NCBI GenBank assembly: GCA_030077755.1
Contig: JAQJZZ010000007.1
Span: forward strand, 992,001 to 1,056,000
Source of the DNA: Filosporella fistucella
Taxonomy: Eukaryota > Ascomycota > Leotiomycetes > Helotiales
Reading direction: 5' to 3'
DNA length: 64,000 nt
Part shown: piece by piece, positions 54,098 to 64,000 of the stretch
Layout of the letters: each line of letters begins with the position of its first letter
Position numbering within the stretch: position 1 is the stretch's first letter
Notes under the pieces: model-generated
Databases searched by the model: none
Seen by the model: only the letters and a program-made list of their open reading frames with translations
Told to the model about the DNA's origin: nothing
Translations under genes and position numbers: made by a program

Positions 54098-55716
54098 ATG
54101 GCACCAACAACCGCAAAGATGGCACGCAAATATTTAATCTCTCCTTCTCTTCCCCGCGCGGGGAACCTTTCTTCTCCTACAACCTCAAGAAAGTCCTTGC
54201 CGTACCCGCGTCCACGATCTCGAAAAACTGTCACTCAGCGCTTTCAAAAAATCCCGCCTTCTACTCTTTACAAGCCTCCACCTCATCGCCAACCTAAGAA
54301 GCTCAAGCACATCAAGCTTCCGCTCCGCATCCGCGTCAAGAAGATGTCTCCACCTCTCGTTGTCTCCACCAAACCACTCAAGCGTGCTCGCTCCAGCAGT
54401 GTCGCAGCTCTTACGCCACCAAAGAAACGGGTCAGATTGACCAGTGAGCCAAGGGACATCCACTCCTCAGTCAACTCGCCAACTTTCAAGGTCAATGTTG
54501 ACCGAAAGGAAGAAGCAATCGCCGGCCAGGAGCCTTTCGGGGTCTTCCTTGACCCACCAGAGTATGTCGATGCAACGAATGCAACATACAAGAGCAAGGA
54601 CGACTACGAAAAGCGAAAGTACGCAACTCCACCAACTCCCTGGGTCAACAACGACCATGTACTAGCTTCTACCAAGGTCAATCAAAGCTGGAAAGAGATG
54701 CCTGCCTCCGCCCAGCAGGGCTTTCACAACCCTCACATTTTGTGTTACCGAAACTCGCTGGCTCAGGCCATTCTACACCACCCGGAGCTGGTGGGCTTTT
54801 TGAAAGTTCATCATGCCCAAGAGAAGTGTGTTTGGAAGAAGACTCCCTGCGTTGCCTGCGCGCTTCGTAAAGTCGCCGTCAAGTACTGGGCTGGTGAGTC
54901 GGTGGTAGAACCAATGAAGCACTTGGACCAAGTTTGCAAGAAGCTTCAGTTCGGGCCGGCATTGAGCAGAGAGCAGGCCGATCCAGAGGAACAATACAAT
55001 TGGATTGTATCCAAACTGGAGGAGCAATTGGATGAGGAGTAAGTTTTCCAGCCTTTGCTGTACAATCCCAGGACGTTTAATGCTAACAATACTCCAGATC
55101 ATTTATGACTTTCTCAGCAACTGTACAGCCTGTGCTCTGTATCAGGAGAATTTGCTCCAAATGTGGAGCCAAATCATTGAACACTGGGAACGTCGAAGGC
55201 ATGCTTTCTGTCGATTTGAAGCCTCGTGTTGCTCAAGGTGACGTTCTGGGTTACCTGAAGGAGCACATGAAAGAGACAATCACGGGCTTCAAATGCGACA
55301 GCAAGAAATGCAACAGACGAGAGGCCGAGCAAACCCGTACCAAGCTCTTCGAGCATTCTCCAGCGGTGTTGACAGTCCAGCTGAAGCGTTACACCAACCA
55401 AGTCGTCAGGAACAGGGTGCAATTGGTCAAAGATTTTCACCCTGTGAAAATCAACCCTACGCTGAACTTGGATTCGTACCGAACGACTTTCAATACCACG
55501 CCTTCTGTCTACGACTTGTCGGCCGTAATCTACCACTCTGGAACGCTGAAGTATGGCCACTATGTCTGCGCAGCTAAAGATGGTGAAGAGAAATGGCACC
55601 TATTCAACGACAACAGTGTCAAGGACGTCAAGCTGAAGGATGTACTGAGCCCCGCTGGCCCAATGGCCAAGGACAAGTCGACTTCATACCTATTATTCTA
55701 TTCTCGAAGAGTTTAG
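54098..55716 (+). CDS. USP-type ubiquitin C-terminal hydrolase (C19 family)
   Basis: Exons 54098-55038 and 55098-55716 give 519 residues over a 59-nt intron. The first 150 residues are basic and Pro/Ser-rich, probably disordered and possibly nuclear. The Cys box is GFHNPHILCYRNSLAQAIL. The CxxC zinc-ribbon pair is ICSKCGAKS and FKCDSKKC. AVLTVQLKRY, a USP strand, precedes the His box YDLSAVIYHSGTLKYGHYVC and WHLFNDNSVKDV, and it ends STSYLLFYSRR. The usual N-x-G-N-T before the catalytic Cys is altered to NPHIL, so oxyanion stabilisation may differ. The ATG at 54098 is the first in frame; the frame's earlier opening at 53942 lacks one. Confidence 0.85.
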
Positions 55717-55720
55717 ATGT

Positions 55721-55870
55721 TTATAATTGTCTGGCATTGGCCATGACTCATTACTGTTCGTCACTATACCAGGCTTTCGGGAAGTTTATCGTTCGTTTAA
55801 ATTATCTGGCATTGGCCACGACTAAATACCACTCTTCGCGATCCCAGGCTTCCGAGAACTTTATTGTTGG
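55721..55870. repeat. Imperfect 75-nt tandem duplication in the 3' flank
   Basis: Two adjacent units share CTGGCATTGGCCA (first bases 55731 and 55806, period 75), then CCAGGCTT, CGGGAA/CGAGAA and TTTAT-GTT at matching spacing. Units are 55721-55795 and 55796-55870, just after the deubiquitinase stop. They have diverged at many sites, so the duplication is not recent. Confidence 0.75.
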
Positions 55871-56186
55871 TGTTACGATACCGGTCGATATTCAAAAGGC
55901 ATCACATAGTTGATCGTCCTACCTTACTTCACAATTACTTGATACGTTGATTGTTCATACCTCGCTGGTCTGTTCAGTTCTTCTAAATTGACTTAGGAGG
56001 TTCGGCAGATTGAATACATAATACTTGTCTCATGGCTCAGGTGTACATTTGGGATTTGATCACTGTTCCTTGCTTTGATGGTGATGGTGTTCTGGCGTTT
56101 GGAGCTGGAAAAGATACCATAGAGATCGATTTTCTGGGAAATAGATCATGTTCCTGGTTCTGCATTATGTCTAAATTGCTGTGACT
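55871..56186. other. Intergenic, convergent 3' ends
   Basis: 316 nt, nothing seen. Confidence 0.5.
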
Positions 56187-57417
56187 TTATTTTCCTCCAT
56201 TCAATGGACTCTTCTCATCATATACATCTGAGGAAATCAGTTCTGGATACTCCAATCCTCCTTGTCTGCGGATCTCATCCATTGTTTCCATGATCACTAG
56301 ACTTTCCTCCCAGCCCATACCATCACTCTGTTTCTTGCCGTCTCTCAGACATCGAGCTGCCTCGTCTGCTTCCCAGAACATGCCATGTCCCCAATCTCTT
56401 GCCTTATCTTTTGGAATGGGACATGAGACCTTTTCTACGACTCCCCTCTCACCACCTTTCATAATGACTCTGTATTCCTGGGGTCTATACAGAGGACCGA
56501 TAATTTGAATCTCTCCCTTGGAGCCCTGAATCCTGCAGGCAGGTCCAGCGGTCGCACTACCCTCTCCGTCGGGGGTAGTAGCAACTCTCAAACTCGTGGT
56601 TGCAATACCTAGAGTCTTTTGTCCCTTCCACTGCAACAACACACTCGTACTCTCATCTGCACCCGTGACATATTTCTCCATCGCCGCTAACACAGTTGGA
56701 GCTTCCTTCTTCTCTTGTGGCTGGCAATGATACAGAATCTGGAAAACCCAAGTCAAGCTGTAAATACCCAAATCTAGTAGAGCACCTCCTGCGAGGTCAA
56801 GATTGACCATCCTGTGCTCGGGCGCAAATTCAAGGCTTCCATCCTCTTTAGCGCTCCCGAATGATAAATCAGCAGATACACGCTGGACCTTCCCAATAGC
56901 TCCAGATGTAACCAGTTCTCTAACCTTGATACTGAGTGGGAAATATCTAGTCCAAACAGCCTCCATCAAGAAGAGATTCTTTTCCCTAGCCGTTTCAACC
57001 AATTTCTTTGCTTGTGCCGCATTGACTGTAAACGCTTTCTCGCATAACACGTTCTTGCCTGCGTTCAGAGCTAGCATCACATTTTGGAAATGATGGGAGT
57101 GCGGTGTAGCGACGTAGATGATGTCTATATTGGGATCGTTGACAAGTTCGAGGTAGGACCCGTATGCTTTGGCGGCGGATGGAGCTCCGACTGAGGTTAA
57201 GAATTCTTGAGCGCGGGTCGCGGATGAGGAAGATGCTGCTGCTACGATGATGTGTTCGATATCGTTAACTTCGCGGCTGGCGGGATTGGTGAGGAGATCT
57301 TTGCTGAAGGCTGTAATTATTAGAATTGCATCAATTGATAGGAAGTACAGGAATTGTACCCGTTGCGATTCCTCCAGTAGCCAGGATACCCCATTTTACA
57401 GCATATGGTTTTGACAT
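56187..57417 (-). CDS. Gfo/Idh/MocA-family dehydrogenase (D-xylose/dihydrodiol dehydrogenase-like)
   Basis: Exons 57417-57360 and 57310-56187 give 393 residues. The nucleotide-binding turn WGILATGGIATGAFSKDLL is formed across the 49-nt intron. It is followed by IIVAAASSS, NIDIIYVATPHSHHFQNVM and NVLCEKAFTVNAAQAKKLVE, the E-K motif of the family (the usual Pro after Lys is Ala). The C-terminal sheet domain has FLMEAVWTRYFPLS and GGALLDLGIYSLTWVF, typical of NADP D-xylose 1-dehydrogenase and dimeric dihydrodiol dehydrogenase. It would oxidise an aldose to its lactone in the cytosol. It is divergent from an aldo-keto reductase, and a GH5 glycosidase lies nearby, which supports a sugar role. Confidence 0.88.
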
Positions 57418-57791
57418 TGTGCTTTTGATATTTGAAGTTTCGAAGGGTTGTGCGGAGAATTTGAGATTGCAGATGGCCCAATATTTGATGGAGAACGAGA
57501 GTATATATGGCTGATTGATGCTGAATGAGTAATACCAAAAACAATGTTGTTGTCATCATAAAAGAGAAACTACCCCTCCTCCGCCAATGGTGGGGCAGCA
57601 TCAACACGGATTGAAACTTCCACATTGAGCCTGAATTGTCGCATCTGCTCTGCCGAAAACCCGACACCCCGACACCACGATAGTACGGGATTGTGACTGC
57701 CTCTAGGTATCTACCACCGAAATCACACTTGGCGTATGCATATTGATGACAATTTGATACGTCTGGATCAAAGTCAGGCCGTCATCCCTCA
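57418..57791. promoter_or_regulatory. Divergent promoter, dehydrogenase / aldo-keto reductase
   Basis: 374 nt between two ATGs facing apart. Co-expression is plausible. Confidence 0.5.
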
Positions 57792-58844
57792 ATGAACCCC
57801 TATCTCCGAGCTTCTCGCCGAATATCAGGAACCGTTTCCACACAGCAAGCCAGAACCATGGCATCGGGATCGAGCGTTCCAGCTTTAATGACCCCATTCT
57901 CACTTAAGACAAATCCAAGTATAAAGCTTCCTAAATTCATATACGGTACAGCTTGGAAGAAAGATCGTACTGCGACACTAGTCTATCAAGCTCTGAAAGC
58001 GGGTTTCAGGGCTATCGACACAGCTGCTCAACCGCGTCACTATAATGAGAAACAAGTGGGGGAAGGAGTCGCTAAGGCAATTTCGGAGGGGATTGTGAAG
58101 AGAGAGGATATATATGTTTGTCCTACTACTCTGAAAATGAGCTAAGAAATTGATGAAGCCCAGATACAAACCAAGTTTACCCCTCCATCAGGTCAAGATC
58201 CCATAAACATGCCGTATCGTGCAGACCAGAGTATAATGGACCAAGTACATACCTCCGTCGCCTCCTCGCTTTCTCACATGACATTCCCCAATTCAGGGGA
58301 ACCATACATTGATTGTCTTGTTCTGCACTCACCTTACCGCGACTTAGAAAACACAATACTGGCTTGGAAAACATTCTCGACCTATGTCCCGAACAACATC
58401 CGTTCGTTAGGTATCTCAAACACAACCCTACCAGTTCTTCAAAGTCTAGTGGGAGAAGAAACTCCTCCTTCGGTAGTCCAGAATCGGTTTTATCCTGACA
58501 CTAGATGGGAGAACGACTTGAGAAGATGGTGTCGTGAGAATGAGATTATATTCCAATCTTTCTGGACTCTGACTGGAAATCCGAAGTTGATGCAAAGTAG
58601 AGCTGTGGGTGAGGTAGCGGAAGCATTGAAGGCTAAGGAAGTCAAAGATGAGAAGGCTGTGGCCATGTATGGACTAGTTCTAGGACTGAAGGGCGTGACT
58701 GTCTTATGTGGAACGACGAATGAGGAGAGGATGAGAAGCAACCTGAACGGTCTGAGGGAGCTAGGCGGGTTCATTGAGGGGGACTGGAAAGACGAATGGG
58801 CAGGATGGTTGGGAGACTTTAAAGACTCGATTGGTGATGTCTAA
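57792..58844 (+). CDS. Aldo-keto reductase
   Basis: Exons 57792-58115 and 58164-58844 give 334 residues. The catalytic tetrad can be read: Asp in FRAIDTAAQ, Tyr in RHYNEKQVGE, Lys in IQTKFTPP (right after the intron), and His in CLVLHSPYRD. NIRSLGISNTTLPVL and SVVQNRFYP follow, then NEIIFQSFWTL and a late VLGLKGVTVLCGTTN cofactor-loop region. It reduces carbonyls or aldoses with NADPH in a TIM-barrel fold. The first 22 residues (LRASRRISGTVSTQQART) could be a mitochondrial presequence. The alternative Met at residue 23 would give a cytosolic form. It shares its promoter with the Gfo/Idh dehydrogenase. Confidence 0.88.
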
Positions 58845-58969
58845 AGATCAGATTCACTGAGGCTGCTTGGTCATTCTGGTGAAAGTGCAGGTATGTAAAG
58901 GAACACGAAAAAATCATTGATGATTGCTCTACTACTTTATGTACAAGTACAAGCAGACTCCTTATCTAA

Positions 58970-60274
58970 TCACTTGCGCAGAACTCCTTCAACCATCGGC
59001 CTCTGGTAGTTATTTATGACCTCTACATTTCTCCAACCCGACCAGTCATGATTACCAATCGCCCACCAATCATCGAAATCTTGAATGCCTTCTCGAATAT
59101 AGTATGACCCACCAATTGTCCATTCAAGCCAGCCTATTCCTCCCTTGATGCGAGCTGCCTCAGCCAGACGGTTTTCACCCGTCACAAACTGTTTGATACA
59201 TTGCGCATACACGCCCTGATAATCACTTCCATTCTGCGCAAAGCCAAATTCGGTGAAAAGAACCGGTGCATGGATCCTAGCCGTTGATTCGAGAGAGGTA
59301 TCGAGGGTGTTAAAGCCACGGTCATAAAGAGTTGATTGAAAATAGGTGCAATTTGTCATCCAATTGTCGTAAGTGTGCAATTCAAACACGATTTTATCAG
59401 CATACTTGAAATCGCTCAGTTTAAACACTCGGTCGTCGGTGTCGCTCAAGGGCTGCCCAGCTGTGATAGGGTTGAGCTCGTGGTCATAGTTGAGTCCAGA
59501 GAAGAAAATTAGAGCATCAGGATTGACAGCGTTAACATCGCCAGCAGCGGCTGTCATTTCATCGTACCATCTTGGCCAGCCATATGTCGCGTTCGCTGCT
59601 TCATTGGTCGTTACCCGGAGCTCATTGCGGAGGGAAAGCGCGGTTGCTGCTGGCCAATTTTTCTTTGCGTATTTGGCCATGTACTTCAGACTTCGCCTCC
59701 ATTTCGCAACATCGAAGTAGTTATCATCGAACCAGCCATTGCCGTCTGTTGAGCTGCAGCACCAGATTGCCTTTGACACATGATTGTTGAAAATCATGTG
59801 AAGCTGTTGACGTTGCAGCTCTGCAGCCACTTCGTCCCAGACCTGGAGACGAGTCGTCGTCGCTGAGAAACACGGATTGTGCTTAATAATCTGAGAAAGA
59901 ATAACTGACGCATTTTGGGCACCAAGTGACTTTTCCAACGCAGCGGCGATGGTCACGTCGCCTCCACTGTCGAGAATATCATCAATCATCTCCGTAGCCC
60001 AACCCATGCGTACGGAGTTCATCCCAAGACTCTTGATCCTGGATACTACATTTGCGATTGACGTGTACTGAAGACCTTCTGGAATCATCACCTCCCCCTC
60101 ACCAGGCCAATTCATGCCTACATACACGAAGGGCTTGCCGAACGGATCAATGATCTGTGTACCCTTTGTTGTGAACGGTCCGTACGGCCATTGCTTATGA
60201 TTGTTTAGGTTCGCTGCTGAGATCGATGAAATGAAGCTGAGAGCCACACAGAAGTGTGGTAGAGAGAAAAACAT
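58970..60274 (-). CDS. Secreted GH5-family glycoside hydrolase
   Basis: A single exon of 434 residues from the ATG at 60274, chosen because it opens the signal peptide MFFSLPHFCVALSFISSISA; the frame itself extends 17 codons further. The GH5 fold shows GKPFVYVGMNWPGEGE, NSVRMGWATEM, LHMIFNNHVSKAIW, the acid/base pair ALSLRNELR, FFSGLNYDHEL, FELHTYDNW, the nucleophile in VLFTEFGFAQNG, and GWLEWTIGGSYYIREG. Several N-glycosylation sites are present (NATY, NCTY, NGSD). It probably cleaves a beta-glucan or mannan outside the cell; the exact substrate needs subfamily comparison. It shares a 0.9-kb divergent region with the Zn2Cys6 factor at 61177. Confidence 0.88.
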   Translation of the reverse strand: MFFSLPHFCVALSFISSISAANLNNHKQWPYGPFTTKGTQIIDPFGKPFVYVGMNWPGEGEVMIPEGLQYTSIANVVSRIKSLGMNSVRMGWATEMIDDILDSGGDVTIAAALEKSLGAQNASVILSQIIKHNPCFSATTTRLQVWDEVAAELQRQQLHMIFNNHVSKAIWCCSSTDGNGWFDDNYFDVAKWRRSLKYMAKYAKKNWPAATALSLRNELRVTTNEAANATYGWPRWYDEMTAAAGDVNAVNPDALIFFSGLNYDHELNPITAGQPLSDTDDRVFKLSDFKYADKIVFELHTYDNWMTNCTYFQSTLYDRGFNTLDTSLESTARIHAPVLFTEFGFAQNGSDYQGVYAQCIKQFVTGENRLAEAARIKGGIGWLEWTIGGSYYIREGIQDFDDWWAIGNHDWSGWRNVEVINNYQRPMVEGVLRK

Positions 60275-61176
60275 GGTGGAAATGTGAAGTATATGTCTTT
60301 CAGGTGTACAGACTGAGGATCCCATGAAATGAGTAACCCAGATTTTGGTTGAAACTTCTGTACTTTATATATAACGAAGGTGTGAAGATCTCATGTTCGC
60401 CATGGCTCTTGCTCCTTAAGAGATATTTGGTCTTGCCACTCGACGACTCGTTCGAGATTCGTCCGTCAGACTCTATGGGTTGGGCCCTGGCAAAGCAACC
60501 AGCTGCGGGAAAAGAATCAAATGGACCGGGGATGAATAGCGACTAGCTAGTCAGGATATATCCGGCATCCGATACCCCCGGGAAATTGACAGCAATTCTG
60601 GTATCTCTGATGACATTTCCAAGTCCTCCTCTCGATTCTTGGAGCGGTGTTGAAAAGGCTAGCTGGGTCAACCATCTCCTCTGTGTGCAAAGGAAATTAT
60701 GCAGGGACTTGCACGGCAGCTATGTCGCTAATGGTAATACAGTATCATCAACTAGTCTGCTTATGGGGTGGAAATTGAAGAGAGTCCAAGTCAGAGCGTT
60801 TATGTTCATCCCAAAGCCGTCGGCGGGGATGCGGGGATTCCAAGAGTGGGATGAATAGACAGAATAGGCATGGCATGTCTTTGGCTCCTAGAAGTTCTTC
60901 TCCTCGACACATATGGATACATGGTGAGCTGCACAACACGATATGACCAGCATTGTCCTAGTTCAAAGTAAACTCACCCTCATATTGCGGAGTGCGGGGT
61001 GGTGGAGCGGGAGTTGCAAATGCATGTCATACTAGTGCAGCTTATCTTCTTCAAAAGGAAAATTATGCCCGCTCGATGATCCATTTCCCTTACACAGTAT
61101 ACACCCACATAATCCATCGGTACCAATGTTCCATTGACAGCGCTCAAGTTGTCCATTATTTTCCGTTTCGCTCAGA
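60275..61176. promoter_or_regulatory. Divergent promoter, GH5 / Zn2Cys6 factor
   Basis: 902 nt with no gene seen. Control of the hydrolase by the adjacent factor is possible but unproven. Confidence 0.4.
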
Positions 61177-63053
61177 ATGGCAGACACGGCAATGACCCCT
61201 CTTAACAATGCACTTATGAGACCTCGAGCTTGGCAAGTTGCCTCGGACTCGCATTCAGTGCGATCCATATCGAATTACAGCTAAGCAAAGTCCAGTGACG
61301 AGTGTCGTCAGCTGCACCGCAAATGTAAAATCATCGGTCTCTACGGACTCATTCGCTCCTCGCTGACATGACTCTGCGACATAGGTGATCTTGCCCAGCC
61401 TAAGTGCGGCTTGTGCAATCAGAGTGGGCATGCCTGCCATCGCAATTCTTCGAAAAAGCTGCGCTTTAAGCAGGAAATGCAGGGAAATGCCTTTCCGCAT
61501 ATGGTACCTCGGAAAAGGTCAGATATCTCAAAGAATGGTAAGCAATCCGATTGTCTATTTCCACGAATGATAACAGATAATTAAAGCTCGAATAGTTCAG
61601 TTCGTTGATGAGACTACTGAGGTCATTCGATCTTACAGCAGAGCTGAGCCTTCGGTGTCCAGGTCCGATCCAAGTTCTGCTTCCCCCGCTGTGTCATCAA
61701 GCCACGATGTGAAAGACAATCTAAACCAACTGATAATTGGGAAATCCTTTGACCGCCGGTGGAGACTGGCAGATGCTACAGAAATCTTACTGTTTGAACA
61801 CTTCACACGAAAGCTCTCGAAATTTGTAAGTATCAGATGAACCGGACATCTCACGTTTGTCATAATGGCAAGCTGCTAACGGGTACCTTAGTTTGACTTC
61901 TGTGATAGAGGACGCCATTTTGAAATCGATGTACCAAACCGCGCAAGAACCTGTCGGCCTCTACTAGATGCCATTTTTGCGGTATCCGCCCGTCACCTAG
62001 GCATGATTCGGAAAGACTTCGATCCATATATTGCCGACTTCTTCTACCAAAGGTGTCTCCAAAACCTAATTCCAGAACTTGACAAGGAGGGATCGAACTG
62101 TAACGATGACCTCCTTGCGGCAACGGTTATTTTACGCTTACTAGAAGAGCTTAATGTGCCGCTTGCTGGATTAGATCACTGTCACCACTCCCTCGGTACG
62201 CGTGCATTTCTGCGTAGTCAGAAAGCTCAGGTTCCCAGTACTGGGTTACATCAAGCCGCTGCCTGGGCCGGAGTTCGGCAGGAGATCTATGCGTCCTTGA
62301 GCATGCGGCGGCCACCCGTGGTTAGAGCAACCACGGGCATGCTAGCTTCACTTTCCCCTGATGATGATTGTACATGGGCGAATCGAGCTGTCAACCATTG
62401 CTCGGAGGTTCTTGACTTCTGTTTTGCAGACACTAGGGGAACGACGGTTCGTTACGACAGTCTACTGCAAGACAATTTACAGTGGGATAGCAAACGTCCT
62501 GAGTCTTATGACCCCGTTTGCTTTGCTAAATCAGAGGACTCTAGGTCAAGTCCACTTTGGGATGTGCGGTTACATGCTGACTGGCATGGTAAATGCCCTT
62601 AAATTTGATCTTGAGTTTTATGCTGATGGGCATAGTGATGGGCTGGCAATACATGTCCCTGGCCCGCATTATTCTAATAATTCATGATACACAAACTACT
62701 CACATCCGACCTGGTCAACAGAGTTCACAAAATACAATTAATGTAGGTGTTTAGTCTTGATTTTAGTCAACTACTTTACTTATTTCTATGAGGAGCGAGC
62801 AATATCTGCCCTAAAAATACTTTGTAGCATTGCAGTATCGAACCCATCCACTCCGGCTGCGATAGTAGTAGCGTGTATGGGAATCAAAATATGTGGTCAT
62901 CTAGTGGAGGTAGAGCAAGAGCAACGAGCGTTGATTGATGTCCTCACCCAGTCAGAAAGAGATCATGGCTGGCCGACAAGAGATTTGCAGCTAAGGCTGC
63001 AAGATATTTGGGCTAATAGGAGATCGGGAATGTCAGATAGCTCAACCCCATAA
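61177..63053 (+). CDS. Zn2Cys6 transcription factor with a GC-AG first intron
   Basis: Seven exons (61177-61232, 61296-61336, 61385-61537, 61596-61825, 61892-62588, 62636-62742, 62793-63053) give 514 residues. The zinc cluster is RACDECRQLHRKCKIIGD with AQPKCGLCNQSGHAC. Its first Cys codon is completed only if intron 1 starts at GC (TG|GCAAGT...CCAG|T). LRF and VQFVDETTEVIRSYS follow, as in the fungal_trans_2 group. The regulatory domain shows LLDAIFAVSARHLG, DDLLAATVILRLLEEL, AWAGVRQEIYASL and DWHVMGWQYMSLARIILII, the last formed across intron 5. The other introns are GT-AG, 47-66 nt. The final acceptor could also be at 62795. It may regulate the neighbouring GH5 gene. The start could be the Met at 61192 or 61216. 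Confidence 0.82.
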
Positions 63054-64000
63054 AAGAAATATCAATACCGAGATATCTCCAGAGTCCAAGCTCTATGGCT
63101 TCTATTTGAGATACTGATTTCCTTGATTAGCGGCGTGATGGAGAGGGTTCAATTCTAGAGACTGTGGCGGAGAACCCTAGTAATAATTGCCCCTACTTTG
63201 TGTATAGCTCGTAATAGATTTGTGTAAGCAGGAATGTCATTGTTTCGGGCGTTGTGGCACACTAGCACTCGGGGACATAATTGATAGCTACCACATTACC
63301 ATTCTCGCCACTTCGTTCCTATCACTCTAAATCTCGTTTCCATGGGCTTGGTTTCCGAGAAGTACGAGCTACTGTAAGCTCGTACCGCGTCCCGTCTCTG
63401 TCTCTAGCACATATAAGATCTCTGCAGTCTGCTTGTGGCGCGGGACATTTACCGAGTAGGTAAGTTGATGAAAGGTGGGGTGGATGCGGGGAGATGAGAT
63501 GACTGCAACCCACGACCAAGGAACTCGGGACATCATCGTGTGGAGGTCAAAAAATACAGGCACCACCTTCCCCGACTTCCCCGCCAGAGGTCTCATCTCT
63601 CGACACGGCATGAGCGGTAGGTAAAACTAACATGTCAGAGACGATCATGAAGTATAGATTAAGCTTACCCAGAATCTTTTGCTTCCTAACGGCATTGCGC
63701 CGAATTATTACCTCTTACGGAGAAATATTGCGGCGAAATATCTCCTTTCTGGTCGTTGGTTCCAATGATCTGGGAAGGGTCTTGACAGTTTATACCTGCA
63801 TGACAGGCAAGTTCGATACCAATTTAGAGATACTACTCCGTACCACTATCCCTAGTACCCGCATCCGATTTGAGCGCCAGAGAACCAAAGTAACTTGATA
63901 AGCTCGATCACATGGCGTTCCCTGCAGAATGCATATTTCAATGATGTGGTGAAATCATATCTTACTACCCCTCCAAAAGTTTTATGAAGCACTCGCTCAC
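63054..64000. other. Intergenic to window end, no gene seen
   Basis: 0.95 kb with short frames only. It contains the hairpin at 63362-63385. Confidence 0.45.
63362..63385. repeat. Perfect 9-bp hairpin
   Basis: GTACGAGCT and AGCTCGTAC flank a six-base loop, ACTGTA. It may be a terminator-like fold or a chance palindrome. Confidence 0.5.

Noticed and set aside
63632..63898. An 88-codon frame near the window end
   Set aside because: Basic, low-similarity composition without motifs, and no splice partners.

Overview
This window is nuclear DNA of a filamentous ascomycete (Pezizomycotina). The evidence is many short GT-AG introns (about 46-140 nt), Zn2Cys6 transcription factors, an adenylation-carrier-reductase (NRPS-like) enzyme, Gly/Ser/Thr-rich cell-surface proteins, and a lone dispersed 5S rRNA gene. 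Gene style suggests Leotiomycetes, but that is a guess; the order or species cannot be fixed from the sequence alone. Most gene models below were spliced by hand, and in every intact model the exon lengths sum to a whole number of codons.

Layout. 1-8.2 kb: end of an unknown gene, a short-chain dehydrogenase, a Dabb-domain protein, a ketopantoate-reductase-like enzyme, the recombination protein Rad57, and an eroded protein-kinase-like pseudogene. 9.4-12.8 kb: two tandem paralogous cysteine-rich, single-pass surface proteins. 13.1-23.5 kb: what looks like a hydantoin-utilisation cluster, made of a hydantoinase/dihydropyrimidinase (5' end unresolved), a 5S rRNA gene, an N-carbamoyl-D-amino-acid hydrolase, an Asp/Glu/hydantoin racemase, a Zn2Cys6 regulator and an NCS1 (hydantoin/uracil/allantoin class) permease. 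The genes strictly alternate in strand, and the permease shares a 1.5-kb divergent promoter with an A-T-R carboxylate-reductase-like enzyme (25.0-28.5 kb) that may be part of the same unit. 29.4-45 kb: SRR1-like protein, PA/RING-type membrane E3 ligase, a four-pass membrane protein, a large DUF726 protein and tubulin cofactor B, with long gene-poor stretches. 45-50.5 kb: a 4.4-kb gene-free stretch ahead of a Myb/SANT protein. 52.5-64 kb: tRNA methyltransferase Trm9, a USP-type deubiquitinase, then a carbohydrate-flavoured group (Gfo/Idh/MocA dehydrogenase, aldo-keto reductase, secreted GH5 glycoside hydrolase) and a second Zn2Cys6 factor whose first intron appears to be GC-AG.

How it may work together. 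The permease would import 5-substituted hydantoins, the racemase would interconvert their enantiomers, the hydantoinase would open the ring to N-carbamoyl amino acids, and the carbamoylase would release D-amino acids, CO2 and ammonia. Each of the three divergent promoters holds closely spaced GATA sites, and the racemase/regulator promoter carries two CGG/CCG palindromes. This is the arrangement expected of nitrogen-source control plus a pathway-specific regulator. The reading is inferred from families and gene order and is not demonstrated.
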